The notes: generated by a model from the letters alone, not told the origin. Counted from the first letter of the stretch, positions 8,457 through 17,755 are shown. The stretch is DNA of 64,000 nt from DVEG01 sp964405435 (GCA_964405435.1 CAYOOD010000010.1:1-64000); one strand, 5' to 3'. Translations and numbers: made by a program.

Positions 8457-8497
8457 CGCGCGGTAGGGCTGGCCAGCAGTGGCAGCCTTACCGCGCG
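8457..8497 (+). terminator. Strong hairpin after the CBS-CP12 gene
   Basis: Arms CGCGCGGTAGGGCTG (8457-8471) and CAGCCTTACCGCGCG (8483-8497) form a 15-bp stem with one G-T pair. It lies 36 nt after the stop codon. No clear T-run follows, so it may be a processing or stability hairpin rather than an intrinsic terminator. Confidence 0.55.
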
Positions 8498-8646
8498 ATC
8501 GCCGTCTTTCGGGTCTTTATTCGATCCCCAGCCATCCCACAAGCCATTTCCCTGCCTTTTTATTGCGATCGCTGCGATCCCCGCTGTTTATCCGGGAATT
8601 CTAGGATTTAACGATGCCAACAGGCAGCAAGTAAGAGGTACGCCGT

Positions 8647-9651
8647 ATGGACGAATACGAATTGCTCAAGCGCTATGTCGCGGGGCACAGGGATTTTCGG
8701 GGAGTCAACCTGAAAGACGCCAACCTGATCGGGGCCAACTTGACGGGAGTCAATCTGACAGAAGCCAATCTCAAAGACGCATCCCTCGCCCGCGCCAACG
8801 TCAGCCGCGCGTCCTTTCTAGAAGCTCAACTCAGCGGAGCCTTCCTGTACGCCACGGATTTGAGTTATGCCAAGCTCAAAGGCAGCAATTTAATCGAAGC
8901 AGATCTGACGAAAGCCGATCTCAGAGGCGCTCAGCTCGCCAATGCCGACCTCAAGGGGGCGAAACTCAGCGGTGCCGTCCTCACCTGGGTGACGCTCTAT
9001 CGGGCGAATTTACCAGGGGTGAACCTGTGCGGTGCAAATTTAAACGGCATTAACCTCAGAGCCGCCAACCTCGCCGGCGCAAACCTGAACTGGACTAACC
9101 TGAGCGGCGCTCGATTGAGCGGCGCATCCCTGCAGGGGGCACAGATGAATGGCGTCAAACTGAATGGGGCGTTTTTAAATGGGCTGAATCTGGAGGGAGT
9201 CAATTTCAGCGGCTTGGAACTCCAAGACGTGAAGCTGAACGGGGCTAAATTGCAGGGAGCGAATTTCACCGGAGCCGATCTGAGTCGGGCGCAACTGCGC
9301 TTGGTGCAACTGAATGAAGCCAATCTCAAGCAAGCTTCTCTGCCGCAGGGCAATTTAAGCAATGCCAACTTCAGCGGAGCCACGCTGATGAGAGCGGACT
9401 TGCGGGAAACAGATTTGCGGAATGCCGATCTGAGCGGGGCTAACCTGAATTTGGTCAACTTGGCCGGTGCCGACCTGAGCGGGGCCAACTTGCAGGGAGC
9501 TTACTTGTGGGGCGCTAATTTGGATGGGGCTAATTTGTCCGGTGCAGATCTGCGGGGAGCCAGCCTGCGCGATGCCATCCTCACGGGGTGCAACTGGCGA
9601 GCTGCAATTCTGGACGGGGCGGTCATGCCGCAAGTGCTGCTGTGCGCCTAG
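8647..9651 (+). CDS. Pentapeptide-repeat protein (paralogue 1)
   Basis: A 334-aa protein made almost wholly of A(D/N)LXX repeats (for example ANLTGVNLTEANLKDASLAR) after a short N-terminus MDEYELLKRYVAGHRDF. It should form a right-handed quadrilateral beta-helix. The N-terminal box (ELLKRYVAGHRDFRGVNL) is shared with the second pentapeptide protein at 11076. No signal peptide or membrane segment is visible. Function is unknown; cyanobacteria carry many such proteins. Confidence 0.93.
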   Translation: MDEYELLKRYVAGHRDFRGVNLKDANLIGANLTGVNLTEANLKDASLARANVSRASFLEAQLSGAFLYATDLSYAKLKGSNLIEADLTKADLRGAQLANADLKGAKLSGAVLTWVTLYRANLPGVNLCGANLNGINLRAANLAGANLNWTNLSGARLSGASLQGAQMNGVKLNGAFLNGLNLEGVNFSGLELQDVKLNGAKLQGANFTGADLSRAQLRLVQLNEANLKQASLPQGNLSNANFSGATLMRADLRETDLRNADLSGANLNLVNLAGADLSGANLQGAYLWGANLDGANLSGADLRGASLRDAILTGCNWRAAILDGAVMPQVLLCA

Positions 9652-9686
9652 CTACAGCATGTCGGCAGGAAATATAAAACTTTAGC

Positions 9687-9717
9687 AACCCGCTTTAGCA
9701 CGAGAGAGCGGGTTTTT
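9687..9717 (+). terminator. Rho-independent terminator after pentapeptide gene 1
   Basis: Stem AACCCGCT (9687-9694) / AGCGGGTT (9707-9714) followed by a T-run, 35 nt after the stop codon. Confidence 0.8.
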
Positions 9718-10026
9718 CACGCAAAAAAAGTATTGATTTTAACCTGCAATAAAAGTTTAAGCTATAAGTCTAAAAGCTTTTGTATATCAAGTCTTTGCAG
9801 GCGCTATGTTGTTTGATTTCATGCTAATTAAGAGCAAAGTATCTTGTTTCTGCGTATACCAGTTGTCGCTTAATAAAAGCTGACTGCCCTGCTTGCGGGG
9901 GTTTTGAGCGCGCGATCGCCTGTCTTTGCAGCACCCGTCTTTTTATATGGAGAGGAAACCGCCTCTTGCACAAGCTGTAAATTTTTGTAAAATTTTATTC
10001 GTCTCTGTTACATCTCAGAAAAATTT
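9718..10026 (+). other. Intergenic leader upstream of the FAS1 lipoprotein
   Basis: An AT-rich 309-nt spacer containing one HIP1 site. No promoter could be placed with confidence and no ORF is supported. Confidence 0.4.
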
Positions 10027-10884
10027 ATGAAACGCCTCGATCGCCTATCCAAAACCCTTTTAGTCGGACTTCTGAGTCTGAGCAGTGCTGCGGCTCTGTC
10101 TGCCTGCTCGCAAAATGCGCCTGAAGCCAATCAATCGCCAAGCACTGAAAGTACCGTGGCTGCGAGTACGCCAGCCGCGACGTCCTCCCCGATAGCTGCC
10201 GCGCCCGCAGCCGACGCCACAAAAGCCGACGCCACCAAAACCGACGCCACCAAAACCGACAGCACCACTGCTGCCGCGCCCGCAGCCGACGCCACAAAAG
10301 CCGACGCCAGCAAAGCCGACGCCACCAAAACCGACAGCACCACTGCTGCCGCGCCCGCAGCCGACAGCACCAAAACCGACAGCACCACTGCTGCCGCGCC
10401 CGCAGCCGACGCCACCAAAACCGACGCCGCAGCAGGCAGTCTGGTAGAAGTAGCCACTGCCGACGGCAACTTCAAGACGCTGACGCAAGCACTTGAAGCC
10501 GCTGGATTGACTGAAACCTTAAAAGGAGATGGTCCTTTTACCGTCTTTGCCCCCACCGATGAAGCCTTTGCTGCCCTGCCGCCCGGAACCCTCGAGGATT
10601 TGCTCAAGCCAGAGAACAAAGCAAAATTGGTGAAAGTGCTCACCTACCACGTCGTGCCCAAGGAAGTCACTTCCAAGGCAATTGCTCCGGGAGAAGAAAA
10701 AACCGTTGAGGGCAGCGCGCTGAAAGTAGAAGTCGATTCGGCTAGCAGCGAAGTCAAAGTCAACGATGCCAAAGTCACCAAGGCAGACGTCAAAGCCAGC
10801 AACGGCGTTATTCACGTTGTTGACAAGGTGATTTTGCCCCCAGACTTAGAAAGCGGTTCGAGCCCAGAACCGACGAACCCTTAA
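10027..10884 (+). CDS. Fasciclin (FAS1) domain lipoprotein with Ala/Thr/Asp-rich repeat linker
   Basis: A 285-aa protein. Residues 1-26 form a lipoprotein signal peptide ending in the lipobox LSAC, so it is probably anchored in a membrane facing the periplasm. Residues about 55-135 are a low-complexity linker of ADATKADATKTDSTTAAAPA-type units. Residues about 140-280 form one FAS1 domain (FKTLTQALEAAGLTETLKG, FTVFAPTDEAFAALPPGTLE, LTYHVVPKEV, GVIHVVDKVILP). FAS1 domains mediate adhesion or matrix contact. The gene lies between two paralogous pentapeptide genes. Confidence 0.93.
   Translation: MKRLDRLSKTLLVGLLSLSSAAALSACSQNAPEANQSPSTESTVAASTPAATSSPIAAAPAADATKADATKTDATKTDSTTAAAPAADATKADASKADATKTDSTTAAAPAADSTKTDSTTAAAPAADATKTDAAAGSLVEVATADGNFKTLTQALEAAGLTETLKGDGPFTVFAPTDEAFAALPPGTLEDLLKPENKAKLVKVLTYHVVPKEVTSKAIAPGEEKTVEGSALKVEVDSASSEVKVNDAKVTKADVKASNGVIHVVDKVILPPDLESGSSPEPTNP
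10201..10428 (+). repeat. Intragenic tandem repeats in the FAS1 lipoprotein linker
   Basis: Repeated GCCGACGCCACCAAAACCGA-type 15-bp units and longer blocks containing ACTGCTGCCGCGCCCGCAGC. They are nearly identical at DNA level and likely to vary in copy number by slippage. Confidence 0.85.
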
Positions 10885-10900
10885 GGAGTCTGAGGCAGGC

Positions 10901-10928
10901 AAGGGGGCAGCAATGCCCCTTTTTTTTT
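10901..10928 (+). terminator. Rho-independent terminator after the FAS1 lipoprotein
   Basis: AAGGGGGCA, a short GCAA loop, TGCCCC, then a run of nine or more T residues. Confidence 0.88.
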
Positions 10929-11075
10929 GGTTCGTCGCTGCTATGCGCCAGAAGGCGGGCGATCGCTACATTAAACCCCTCGCCAAAAAAATTAATAAAT
11001 CATGTACCTTCCCTGTGGGCACCCTATATATAGAACTGGAGTGGCACAGTTGCGCGCCAGGGGAGGAAAAGGATT

Positions 11076-12065
11076 ATGCAAGTTGACGAACTGCTGGGGC
11101 GATATGCAGCCGGAGAGCGGAATTTTCGCGCTGCCACTCTCATCGGGGCAAACCTGGAAAGAGCCTATCTAGTCGGAGCCGATTTATCCGGGGCGTACCT
11201 GGGCTCGGCAAACCTCAGTCGCGCCAAACTGACTGGAGCCAACCTGACGGGAGCTTTCCTGCAACGCGCCGACTTGAGTTATGCCAAAGTCGATGAAGCC
11301 AGACTCGAAGACGCCGATTTGACAAAAGCCAACCTCAAAGGAGCCTATATCGTCAAGACGCTGCTGAAAGGAGCCAAACTGAGCGGGGCGATTTTGTCGG
11401 GGGTAAACCTGCGCTTGTCTAGCTTGCGCGGCGTCAACCTCTGCGGAGCAGACTTGCGGGGAATTAATTTGCGTTCTGCTTATCTCGGAGAAGCCAACCT
11501 GAGCTGGGCAAATCTCAGCGGAGCCCGATTGAGCGGCGCATTGATGCGGGGAGCCATCCTCAACGGGGTGAATCTGAAAGGCGCTTACCTGAATGGGGTA
11601 GACTTGCACGGATTGGAGTTAGATGGCGTGAATTTCAGCGAAGCTAAACTGAGTGGAGCTAATCTGATTGGAACGAATTTATCAGCAGCCAATCTGAGTG
11701 AAGCGCAGATTCGCGTCACGAGTTTGTGCCGCTCAAACCTGCAAGCTGCGAATTTAAGCGGCGCGACGCTGAGCAAAGCAGATTTGTGCGAGGCAAATTT
11801 GACGAAGGCTGATTTGTCTGGCGCTGATTTGACTGAAGCCGATTTGACTGGAGCCAATTTGAATAAAGCCAATTTGTCCGATGCCAACCTGACGAAAACC
11901 AGCCTGCGCCAAGCTTGTTTGTGCTGGGCTAACCTGAACGTGGCAGCAATGGGCGGGGCAGATTTGAGCGGCGCGAGTTTGCGCGGGGCTTATATGGCAG
12001 CGGAAGACTTGCAGGAGGCAATTCTGCAAGGAGCAACGATGCCCGACGGCTCGATTCACGAATGA
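11076..12065 (+). CDS. Pentapeptide-repeat protein (paralogue 2)
   Basis: A 329-aa A(D/N)LXX repeat protein, a clear paralogue of 8647-9651. It has the same N-terminal box (ELLGRYAAGERNFRAATL) and the same rare segments such as NLCGADLRGINLRSAYL and LSGARLSGALM. A GGGGAGGAAAAGG ribosome-binding site precedes the ATG. No signal peptide. Function unknown. Confidence 0.93.
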   Translation: MQVDELLGRYAAGERNFRAATLIGANLERAYLVGADLSGAYLGSANLSRAKLTGANLTGAFLQRADLSYAKVDEARLEDADLTKANLKGAYIVKTLLKGAKLSGAILSGVNLRLSSLRGVNLCGADLRGINLRSAYLGEANLSWANLSGARLSGALMRGAILNGVNLKGAYLNGVDLHGLELDGVNFSEAKLSGANLIGTNLSAANLSEAQIRVTSLCRSNLQAANLSGATLSKADLCEANLTKADLSGADLTEADLTGANLNKANLSDANLTKTSLRQACLCWANLNVAAMGGADLSGASLRGAYMAAEDLQEAILQGATMPDGSIHE

Positions 12066-12238
12066 TTGAGGGGAGGGGCGTTTTACGACGACCTGATTTG
12101 TAGAGTGGGGAGAGCGCGATCGCTCTCCTCGAACCGCCCTTATCAATCCAAGCAAACTTTGATAGAGCTTTTTTGACTCTTGACAAATTAAACCACTTGA
12201 ATAATCAAAGGAATCCCTTTAAAAACCGCTAAAAACCC

Positions 12239-12730
12239 ATGCAATTAAACAGAAAGTTACTCCTTTTCTTTAGCGCGATCGCCCTGTCGGCAAGCTGCCC
12301 CTTTTTCCTCAGCTTTCACTCTCCCGCCACCGCTCAAGAAGCGCGTCCCGCTGACGGAGAATATCGAGTGACTGCCATTATTGACGGAGATACTATCAGA
12401 GTGGCCAATCCCAAGGGCGGTAGGGATATTAAAGTACATTTGGCGTGTATCGACGCTCCGGGAAGGGCAGAGACTCAAACACCGGAAGGATTGAAAGCAC
12501 AGCAGCGATTGACGCAATTACTGCAGCAGGAAAATATGCGCGTCCAATTGAATTTTAGCCGTCAAGACCAATATCAGCGCTGGCTGGCAGATGTCAGAGT
12601 TTCGGGCGGAACATTAGTTCAGGAAGTATTGATAAAAGAAAAGTTGGCGCGTTTTTGGTCAAAAGACCCCTCTCACTGTCCGAATACATTTGATGTATTG
12701 CAAAATGCGGCTGGTTTTTCTGGGCGATAA
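12239..12730 (+). CDS. Secreted thermonuclease (SNase)-fold protein, probably degenerate
   Basis: A 163-aa protein with an N-terminal signal peptide (about residues 1-32, LLLFFSAIALSASCPFFLSF) and an SNase-like OB fold: VTAIIDGDTIRV, VHLACIDAPGRAET, PEGLKAQQRLTQLL, DQYQRWLADV, LVQEVLIKEKLARFW. In catalytic SNases the segment reads VRLxGIDAPE. Here the catalytic Arg position is His and the Glu after AP is Gly, while the later Arg (QYQRWL) is kept. It is probably weak or inactive as a nuclease, or retuned for another role. Confidence 0.82.
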   Translation: MQLNRKLLLFFSAIALSASCPFFLSFHSPATAQEARPADGEYRVTAIIDGDTIRVANPKGGRDIKVHLACIDAPGRAETQTPEGLKAQQRLTQLLQQENMRVQLNFSRQDQYQRWLADVRVSGGTLVQEVLIKEKLARFWSKDPSHCPNTFDVLQNAAGFSGR

Positions 12731-12746
12731 ATGGGCTGAAAGATCG

Positions 12747-12777
12747 GAAACCCGGTTTCTTCAAGAAACCGGGTTTC
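12747..12777. repeat. Family A palindrome core, copy 2
   Basis: GAAACCCGGTTTCTT / AAGAAACCGGGTTTC hairpin 16 nt after the nuclease-like gene. The TIRs are not recognisable. It may also act as a terminator hairpin. Confidence 0.75.
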
Positions 12778-12806
12778 TAACAACAACGACTCTGATGCCC
12801 CGTTGA

Positions 12807-12894
12807 GGGCGAAGCATTCCGACTGATAATTTATCGGTTAGACGCAAAGATTTCCTGCCGGAACGCTATCGCCCCTACTTTAACGGGATGCTCC
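12807..12894. repeat. Family B dispersed inverted repeat, copy 2
   Basis: Left arm GGGCGAAGCATTCC and right arm GGAACGCTATCGCCCCTAC, ending in GGGATGCTCCC (12884-12894), the family terminal motif. Confidence 0.65.
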
Positions 12895-12929
12895 CTTACC
12901 CATAAGCCATTACCGCTTCTAAACAGAAA

Positions 12930-12953
12930 GGCGATCGCTTGCAAGCGATCGCC
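12930..12953. terminator. Perfect 24-bp palindrome made of two HIP1 sites, candidate bidirectional terminator
   Basis: GGCGATCGCTTG followed by its exact reverse complement, flanked by AAA on the left and CCTTT on the right. It lies 58 nt beyond the bicA stop and could terminate transcription from either side. Confidence 0.5.
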
Positions 12954-13011
12954 CCTTTCACTGAAAAGGAGAAGCCTTGGCTTCCCCCTCCATCTGTTGC
13001 AAGATTTTGCC

Positions 13012-14763
13012 CTAATTTTTCAAGACAGGGTTATTTCTGTCGATAGTTCCGTTGGTTCCCCCATCGGGTTGTCCGTCGCGCAATGCGCCAGAAGCAACTG
13101 CAGGGTTGACGGCATCTTGCGCTTCCAGTAAAGCAACCGCTTGCTTGAGGGCTTCGGCGCGATCGACCACCACGTTTTGCGGCGGCAACAGATCGAGAAC
13201 CTTCAAGCGCTGCAGGCGGCGGTGAATCTGACCGGTTGCCCCGACAATAAAGACGTGACGCCCTTGATCGCAAGCATCTTTAATCGCATTTTCGATCGCC
13301 AGCGAAGAAGTGACGCCCAACAGGGGCACGTCGCTCAAGTCTAAAATCAGCACTTCATAATTTTGCACGACAGCTTGCTCGCGAGCGATCGCCTTGGACA
13401 CGCCAAAAATCATCGGCCCGCTCAGGTAGAATAGCAAAATGCGACCTTCAGCTCGCTGTAGCAAGTCCTTTTCTTCGTCGCTCAAGAGGATGGCGTCGTC
13501 AGCATCCGTAATCGCCTTAACATCCTTCGATTGCACGTTGCTGAGATTTTGAATCGTCAAGATATTGGCAATGAACACCCCAACGCCAACCGCCACAATC
13601 AGGTCAACAAATACGGTGAGTAAAATCACCCCGTACATGATCAGAGAGCCCTTGAGCGAAACTTGGTGAGCCCGCTTCAGGAAGCTCCAGTCCAGAATAT
13701 CGATACCCACTTTCAGGGCAATCCCCGCCAGCACTGCCATCGGGATATTTTGAGTCAAACCTGCTGCCCACAAAACCACCACCAGCAGAATCAGGGCGCG
13801 AGTCAATCCAGAGACAGCCGTGCGAGCGCCGGTTTGGATATTCACCACCGTTCCCATCGTCGCGCCCGCGCCGGGAAGCCCGCCGCAGATGCCGGACACC
13901 AAGTTGCCAATCCCTTGACCGATCAATTCTTTGTCAGAGTCGTGATGGGTGCGCGTCAAACTGTCTGCAATCACCGCAGTCAAGAGCGTATCGATACATC
14001 CGAGCATCCCCAGCATCACGCCATCGACGAGCATCGTCTGGATTTGACCAGCAGTAAAGACGGGCATCTGCAATTCCGGCAGCCCCATCGGAATTTCGCC
14101 AATGCGACGGATATCGACATTGGGGAAGAGAACCAGCGACACGATCGTGCCGGCTACTAATGCCAGCAGTTGCGGCGGCACGATCCGCTTGAATTTGGCG
14201 GGCATGAAAAACAGAATTGCCAGAGTCAAAAAGCCGAGCGTCGCTTCGGGCAGGTTGATATTCGTCAGAAACATCGGCAAATTCTGCAGCGCTCCGATGA
14301 CGCCGCCCTTGCTGGTGTGTCCGAGCAAAGGCCCGATTTGCAGGATAATCATAATCACCCCGATCCCGGACATGAAGCCGGAAATCACGCTGTAGGGCAT
14401 TAGGGTGATGTATTTACCCAGCTTGAAGACGCCGAATGCAATTTGGAATAATCCGGCGAGCATGACAACGGTAAACGCCATTGCCAGACCGGTTTCCTGA
14501 CCATTTGCTGCCACCATACTGGTGACGATCGTTGTCATTACAACGGTCATCGGGCCGGTTGGTTCGGAAATCAGCGTCGGAGTGCCGCCGAATAGGGCTG
14601 CAAAAAAGCCGACGCAGACGGCACCGTAAAGACCGGCAACTGCTCCGGCACCGGAGGCAACGCCAAATGCCAGGGCGATCGGCAGAGAAACGATGGCGGC
14701 AGTCAGCCCGCCAAATACGTCCCCTCGCAAGTTTCTAAAGTGAATCAGATTTGTAAGTCCCAT
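13012..14763 (-). CDS. bicA: SulP-family bicarbonate transporter, BicA-like
   Basis: A 583-aa inner-membrane protein starting MGLTNLIHFRNLRGDVFGG. It has about 11-14 hydrophobic segments, the signature GGTPTLISEPTGPMTVVMT, and a cytosolic C-terminal STAS domain (about residues 440-555, ILDLSDVPLLGVTSSLAIEN). The N-terminal and signature segments resemble cyanobacterial BicA, the low-affinity, high-flux Na+-dependent HCO3- transporter of the CO2-concentrating mechanism. A sulfate-specific SulP is less likely. The last 30 residues are Gly/Asn-rich. Confidence 0.85.
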   Translation of the reverse strand: MGLTNLIHFRNLRGDVFGGLTAAIVSLPIALAFGVASGAGAVAGLYGAVCVGFFAALFGGTPTLISEPTGPMTVVMTTIVTSMVAANGQETGLAMAFTVVMLAGLFQIAFGVFKLGKYITLMPYSVISGFMSGIGVIMIILQIGPLLGHTSKGGVIGALQNLPMFLTNINLPEATLGFLTLAILFFMPAKFKRIVPPQLLALVAGTIVSLVLFPNVDIRRIGEIPMGLPELQMPVFTAGQIQTMLVDGVMLGMLGCIDTLLTAVIADSLTRTHHDSDKELIGQGIGNLVSGICGGLPGAGATMGTVVNIQTGARTAVSGLTRALILLVVVLWAAGLTQNIPMAVLAGIALKVGIDILDWSFLKRAHQVSLKGSLIMYGVILLTVFVDLIVAVGVGVFIANILTIQNLSNVQSKDVKAITDADDAILLSDEEKDLLQRAEGRILLFYLSGPMIFGVSKAIAREQAVVQNYEVLILDLSDVPLLGVTSSLAIENAIKDACDQGRHVFIVGATGQIHRRLQRLKVLDLLPPQNVVVDRAEALKQAVALLEAQDAVNPAVASGALRDGQPDGGTNGTIDRNNPVLKN

Positions 14764-14884
14764 GAGTTGTCAGTCGATCTCCTATCTGTCGTTCAGGCGA
14801 AAATTTGCGAATGATACCTCTTCACACCCCTACTTTGGATGTGACTCCTCGGAAGTTGTGTAAGAACCTTGTCTCGCTCTAATC

Positions 14885-14902
14885 CATAGGTTTTAACCTA
14901 TG
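14885..14902. promoter_or_regulatory. Inverted repeat upstream of bicA
   Basis: CATAGGTT-TT-AACCTATG, 122 nt upstream of the bicA start. It could be a regulator site. Its setting (CTCTAATC then palindrome) also resembles the CTATTAGC-palindrome at 20361-20386, which looks transposon-derived. Confidence 0.35.
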
Positions 14903-15640
14903 AAGTTTGTTGATTTGGCTAATGATTGCTGATTGTACGGGTAAAGCGCGCGATCGCATCCAGTGAATCTATAGAAAGTTTTAATAGTTCCCCAAGATCG
15001 CGCAATGGGGATCGCTAAATTGCTTGGCTTTAAAGCTTGAAATCTATATCTGGCAAGGGTTTTGTCTCGATAAGGTTCCATTAATTGATACTTAATGAGA
15101 ATCGATGAGGGGGCAGAAGGGCCAGAATTTCTGAGAGAAGACTGAGGAGAAATACTAAAAATGCCCAAAAGACAGGCGATCGCCTTGCGATAGGGCGAAG
15201 GGGGCGAGGGAGTCAGGGAGACGGAAAAGCGCTTTCTAACCAGCCTTTGTCCTCTCGTTGGGGAGGGAATACGGGGAGTGTGGGGAACACTCCCTCCGCT
15301 ACAGCCGTGGAATAAGGAGGCTCTGAAAAAAATCGCGTCGAGTGCGGGCACGCCACGGATGAGAACGCGGATAGGCGGATATTTCAGGGAGAAATCCCTC
15401 TATGCCTGTTCGCCCCAGTTTTAAGAAATATAAAGGTAAAGAAAAGTTAAAAATATTAAGTGAGCATTGATGAGTGAGTTAGCGAGAAAGATTTTCATCG
15501 GTGGCAGTGTCTCCCTTTCTTGAATAAGTCTCTCGCTGCGTGGGGGGGGTGAAAAATGCCAAAGTTCCACGAGCCGCGTCTCGATTTTGAAGCAAGCGAT
15601 CGCTCGTCGGGTTTAAAAAATCAGCAATTGACTTGTTGCC

Positions 15641-15674
15641 AGAAACCCGGCTTCTTCAAGAAGCCGGGTTTCTT
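15641..15674. repeat. Family A palindrome, copy 3
   Basis: AGAAACCCGGCTTCTT / AAGAAGCCGGGTTTCTT core. A right TIR remnant GTGCTATAT (15678-15686) follows. It ends about 27 nt before the NTPase start. Confidence 0.8.
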
Positions 15675-15712
15675 AAAGTGCTATATTCGGAAAATATCTG
15701 GCAATTTTGTTT

Positions 15713-17755
15713 ATGGCACCGATTAATTTAACAGATAGTAAAATGAAGCTGCTCAGTTGCAGTGCGGTGTTGGCAGTCGGACAAGCGATCGCTAGCACGT
15801 TGAGTAGTCCAGTCGGTCAGGGGGCGGTTGGTTTCCTCGGCGGTTCCGTGGGAGTGTTGGGGGCGAGCGTGCTGTCTACGATTGTCGCCAATTTAGCAGG
15901 CGGTATCACGGCGAATGAATTGGGAGCGCGCTTGCTCGATCGCCTCAGCCAGAGTACAAATATTCTGGAAAATCACGATTTAACGAAAGCGGCGGGAGAA
16001 GCGATCGCACTTCTAATTAGAGCCGCTGCTAAATCTGACGAACTTATCGACATCGCCGAGCGAAACAATTTGCGGTATCCAGAAGCGGAACTGACGCAAA
16101 TAGCCGACAAAGCCGCTGACTATTGGCTGAAGATTAACACAAGTGCCGCTGCTTTGTCAACCCGTTTGCAGATTTCCGAAGCCCAGCTCGCGAAGATTTT
16201 CTCCCCCGATGCGGGGGAGTTTGCCAAAGTCACGGCATTAGAGTGCGAGGATTGGGAAAAATTCCTCAGCGATTGGCTTGCCAGTGAAAATAAATCTTTC
16301 GACACTGCGATCGTAAAAGCGATCGCCAGCGAGCTGCAGGTTAAGTTTCCGAGAGCGTTTCGGGAGGTTCTCAAGCAGGATGCCGCTGCTGGGGGACAAA
16401 AGTTTGCCGCGATGCTGTTTAACTTGCACGCCGAAACCCTGAGCGTTCTCAAAGAGTTGGGGCTGCAGAGTGGAGAGATTCGGCAAAAATTGGAGGCATT
16501 GGCGACGAAAGAGCAGATATGTCAGCTCGTGGCGCATCTGGAAAGCATAGAACTTGGCATCCGGGATGATTTAGCCCAGATGCGGGAGTTGTTGCAAAAT
16601 TTTGTCGATGCGTCAGCGCCGAGATTGCCGCTTCCCTACCAGTACCAGACGATTATTGAGGAGAAAACGCGAGAGTTTGTCGGGCGCAGATATGTTTTTG
16701 ATGAGATTAAGCGTTTCTTGCAGAACAATCCCAAGGGCTATTTTATCCTCGAAGGGGAACCGGGTGTGGGCAAAAGCGCGATTCTGGCGATGTGCGTGCG
16801 GGCGATGAAGTCGCGGTGCGTTGCCCATTTCAACGTGCAATCTCAAGGGATGGTGAAGCCGGAACAATTTCTAGAGAATGCCTGCACTCAGTTAATTCAA
16901 GGCTTCAAACTCGATTATAAGAGCTTGCCGGAGAATGCCACCAAAGACGGCAACTTTTTGGCGCGGTTGCTGGGGGAAGTCAGCGCTAAACTGGGCGGAA
17001 AAAAATTGGTGTTGGTGGTGGATGCTTTGGATGAAGTGGATATGGGCAGCGCGAAACGGGATAACGTGCTTTTCCTGCCGGAATTTTTGCCGCCAGGGAT
17101 TTACTGCATCGTCTCGAAACGCCCGCAAAGCGTGATTTTGCGCATGGATTCTGCTCCTCGCTTGTTTGACTTGATGCAGTACCCAGCACAGAGCCAGGAA
17201 GATGTCAAAACCTACATTCGCCAGCGGGTGAGAAACAGTGCGGGAATACAGGAGTGGATAGCGGGGCAGGGATTGAGCGTCGAGCAATTTGTGACGGCGC
17301 TGGCGCAAAAAAGCCAGAATAATTTCATGTACCTGCGCTATGTACTGGATGACATCAATAGCGGCGGCTACAGCGACGCGACTATTAACAGCTTGCCCCA
17401 AGGTTTGGAGAATTATTACGAAAGTCACTGGCAGCGCATGGGGATGACGGCTGAGCCGCTGCCCCGCGTCAAGATTAAAATCGTGTACGTTTTGTGCGAA
17501 GCGCGGGAGGCGGTTTCCCGTCGCTGGATTGCCAAGTCGGCGGGTGAGGATGAATTCACCGTGCAAGCGGTACTCAATGAATGGCAGGCATTTTTGCGCC
17601 CTCAGCCCGTTGATGGCGAAACCCGTTACAGCATCTATCACGCCAGTTTCCGGGATTTTCTGCACCGGCAGGATGTGGTGCAGGCGGCTGGGGTGACGCT
17701 TCAAGACGTGAATCGCCTGATTAGCGACAATCTGACAAAAGGAGCGCCGAAATGA
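15713..17755 (+). CDS. STAND/NACHT-like P-loop NTPase with helical N-terminal domain
   Basis: A 680-aa protein. I prefer the ATG at 15713 over the TTG at 15707. Residues about 10-60 are hydrophobic and Gly-rich (VGFLGGSVGVLGASVLSTIV) and may touch or insert in a membrane. Residues about 60-310 are helical with no family I recognise. The NTPase core starts near 325 with FVGRRYVFDEIKRFL, then Walker A GEPGVGKSAIL (about 348), Walker B LVLVVDALDEVD (about 434) and the sensor-like SKRP. A helical/winged region follows. STAND ATPases usually carry the repeat sensor in the same chain; here the sensor is the next gene, whose ATG overlaps this stop (ATGA). Probably a ligand- or stress-triggered oligomerising switch. 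Confidence 0.82.
   Translation: MAPINLTDSKMKLLSCSAVLAVGQAIASTLSSPVGQGAVGFLGGSVGVLGASVLSTIVANLAGGITANELGARLLDRLSQSTNILENHDLTKAAGEAIALLIRAAAKSDELIDIAERNNLRYPEAELTQIADKAADYWLKINTSAAALSTRLQISEAQLAKIFSPDAGEFAKVTALECEDWEKFLSDWLASENKSFDTAIVKAIASELQVKFPRAFREVLKQDAAAGGQKFAAMLFNLHAETLSVLKELGLQSGEIRQKLEALATKEQICQLVAHLESIELGIRDDLAQMRELLQNFVDASAPRLPLPYQYQTIIEEKTREFVGRRYVFDEIKRFLQNNPKGYFILEGEPGVGKSAILAMCVRAMKSRCVAHFNVQSQGMVKPEQFLENACTQLIQGFKLDYKSLPENATKDGNFLARLLGEVSAKLGGKKLVLVVDALDEVDMGSAKRDNVLFLPEFLPPGIYCIVSKRPQSVILRMDSAPRLFDLMQYPAQSQEDVKTYIRQRVRNSAGIQEWIAGQGLSVEQFVTALAQKSQNNFMYLRYVLDDINSGGYSDATINSLPQGLENYYESHWQRMGMTAEPLPRVKIKIVYVLCEAREAVSRRWIAKSAGEDEFTVQAVLNEWQAFLRPQPVDGETRYSIYHASFRDFLHRQDVVQAAGVTLQDVNRLISDNLTKGAPK

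Larger units (their letters stand above)
14764..15712. other. Intergenic region between bicA and the STAND NTPase gene
   Basis: About 950 nt with no supported gene. It contains an 18-bp inverted repeat (14885-14902) and a family A palindrome (15641-15674). The frame at 14893-15351 minus is low-complexity and has no family resemblance. Confidence 0.5.

Noticed and set aside
14893..15351. 152-aa open frame (minus) upstream of bicA
   Set aside because: Low-complexity translation rich in Ser/Pro/Arg, no domain features; likely chance.
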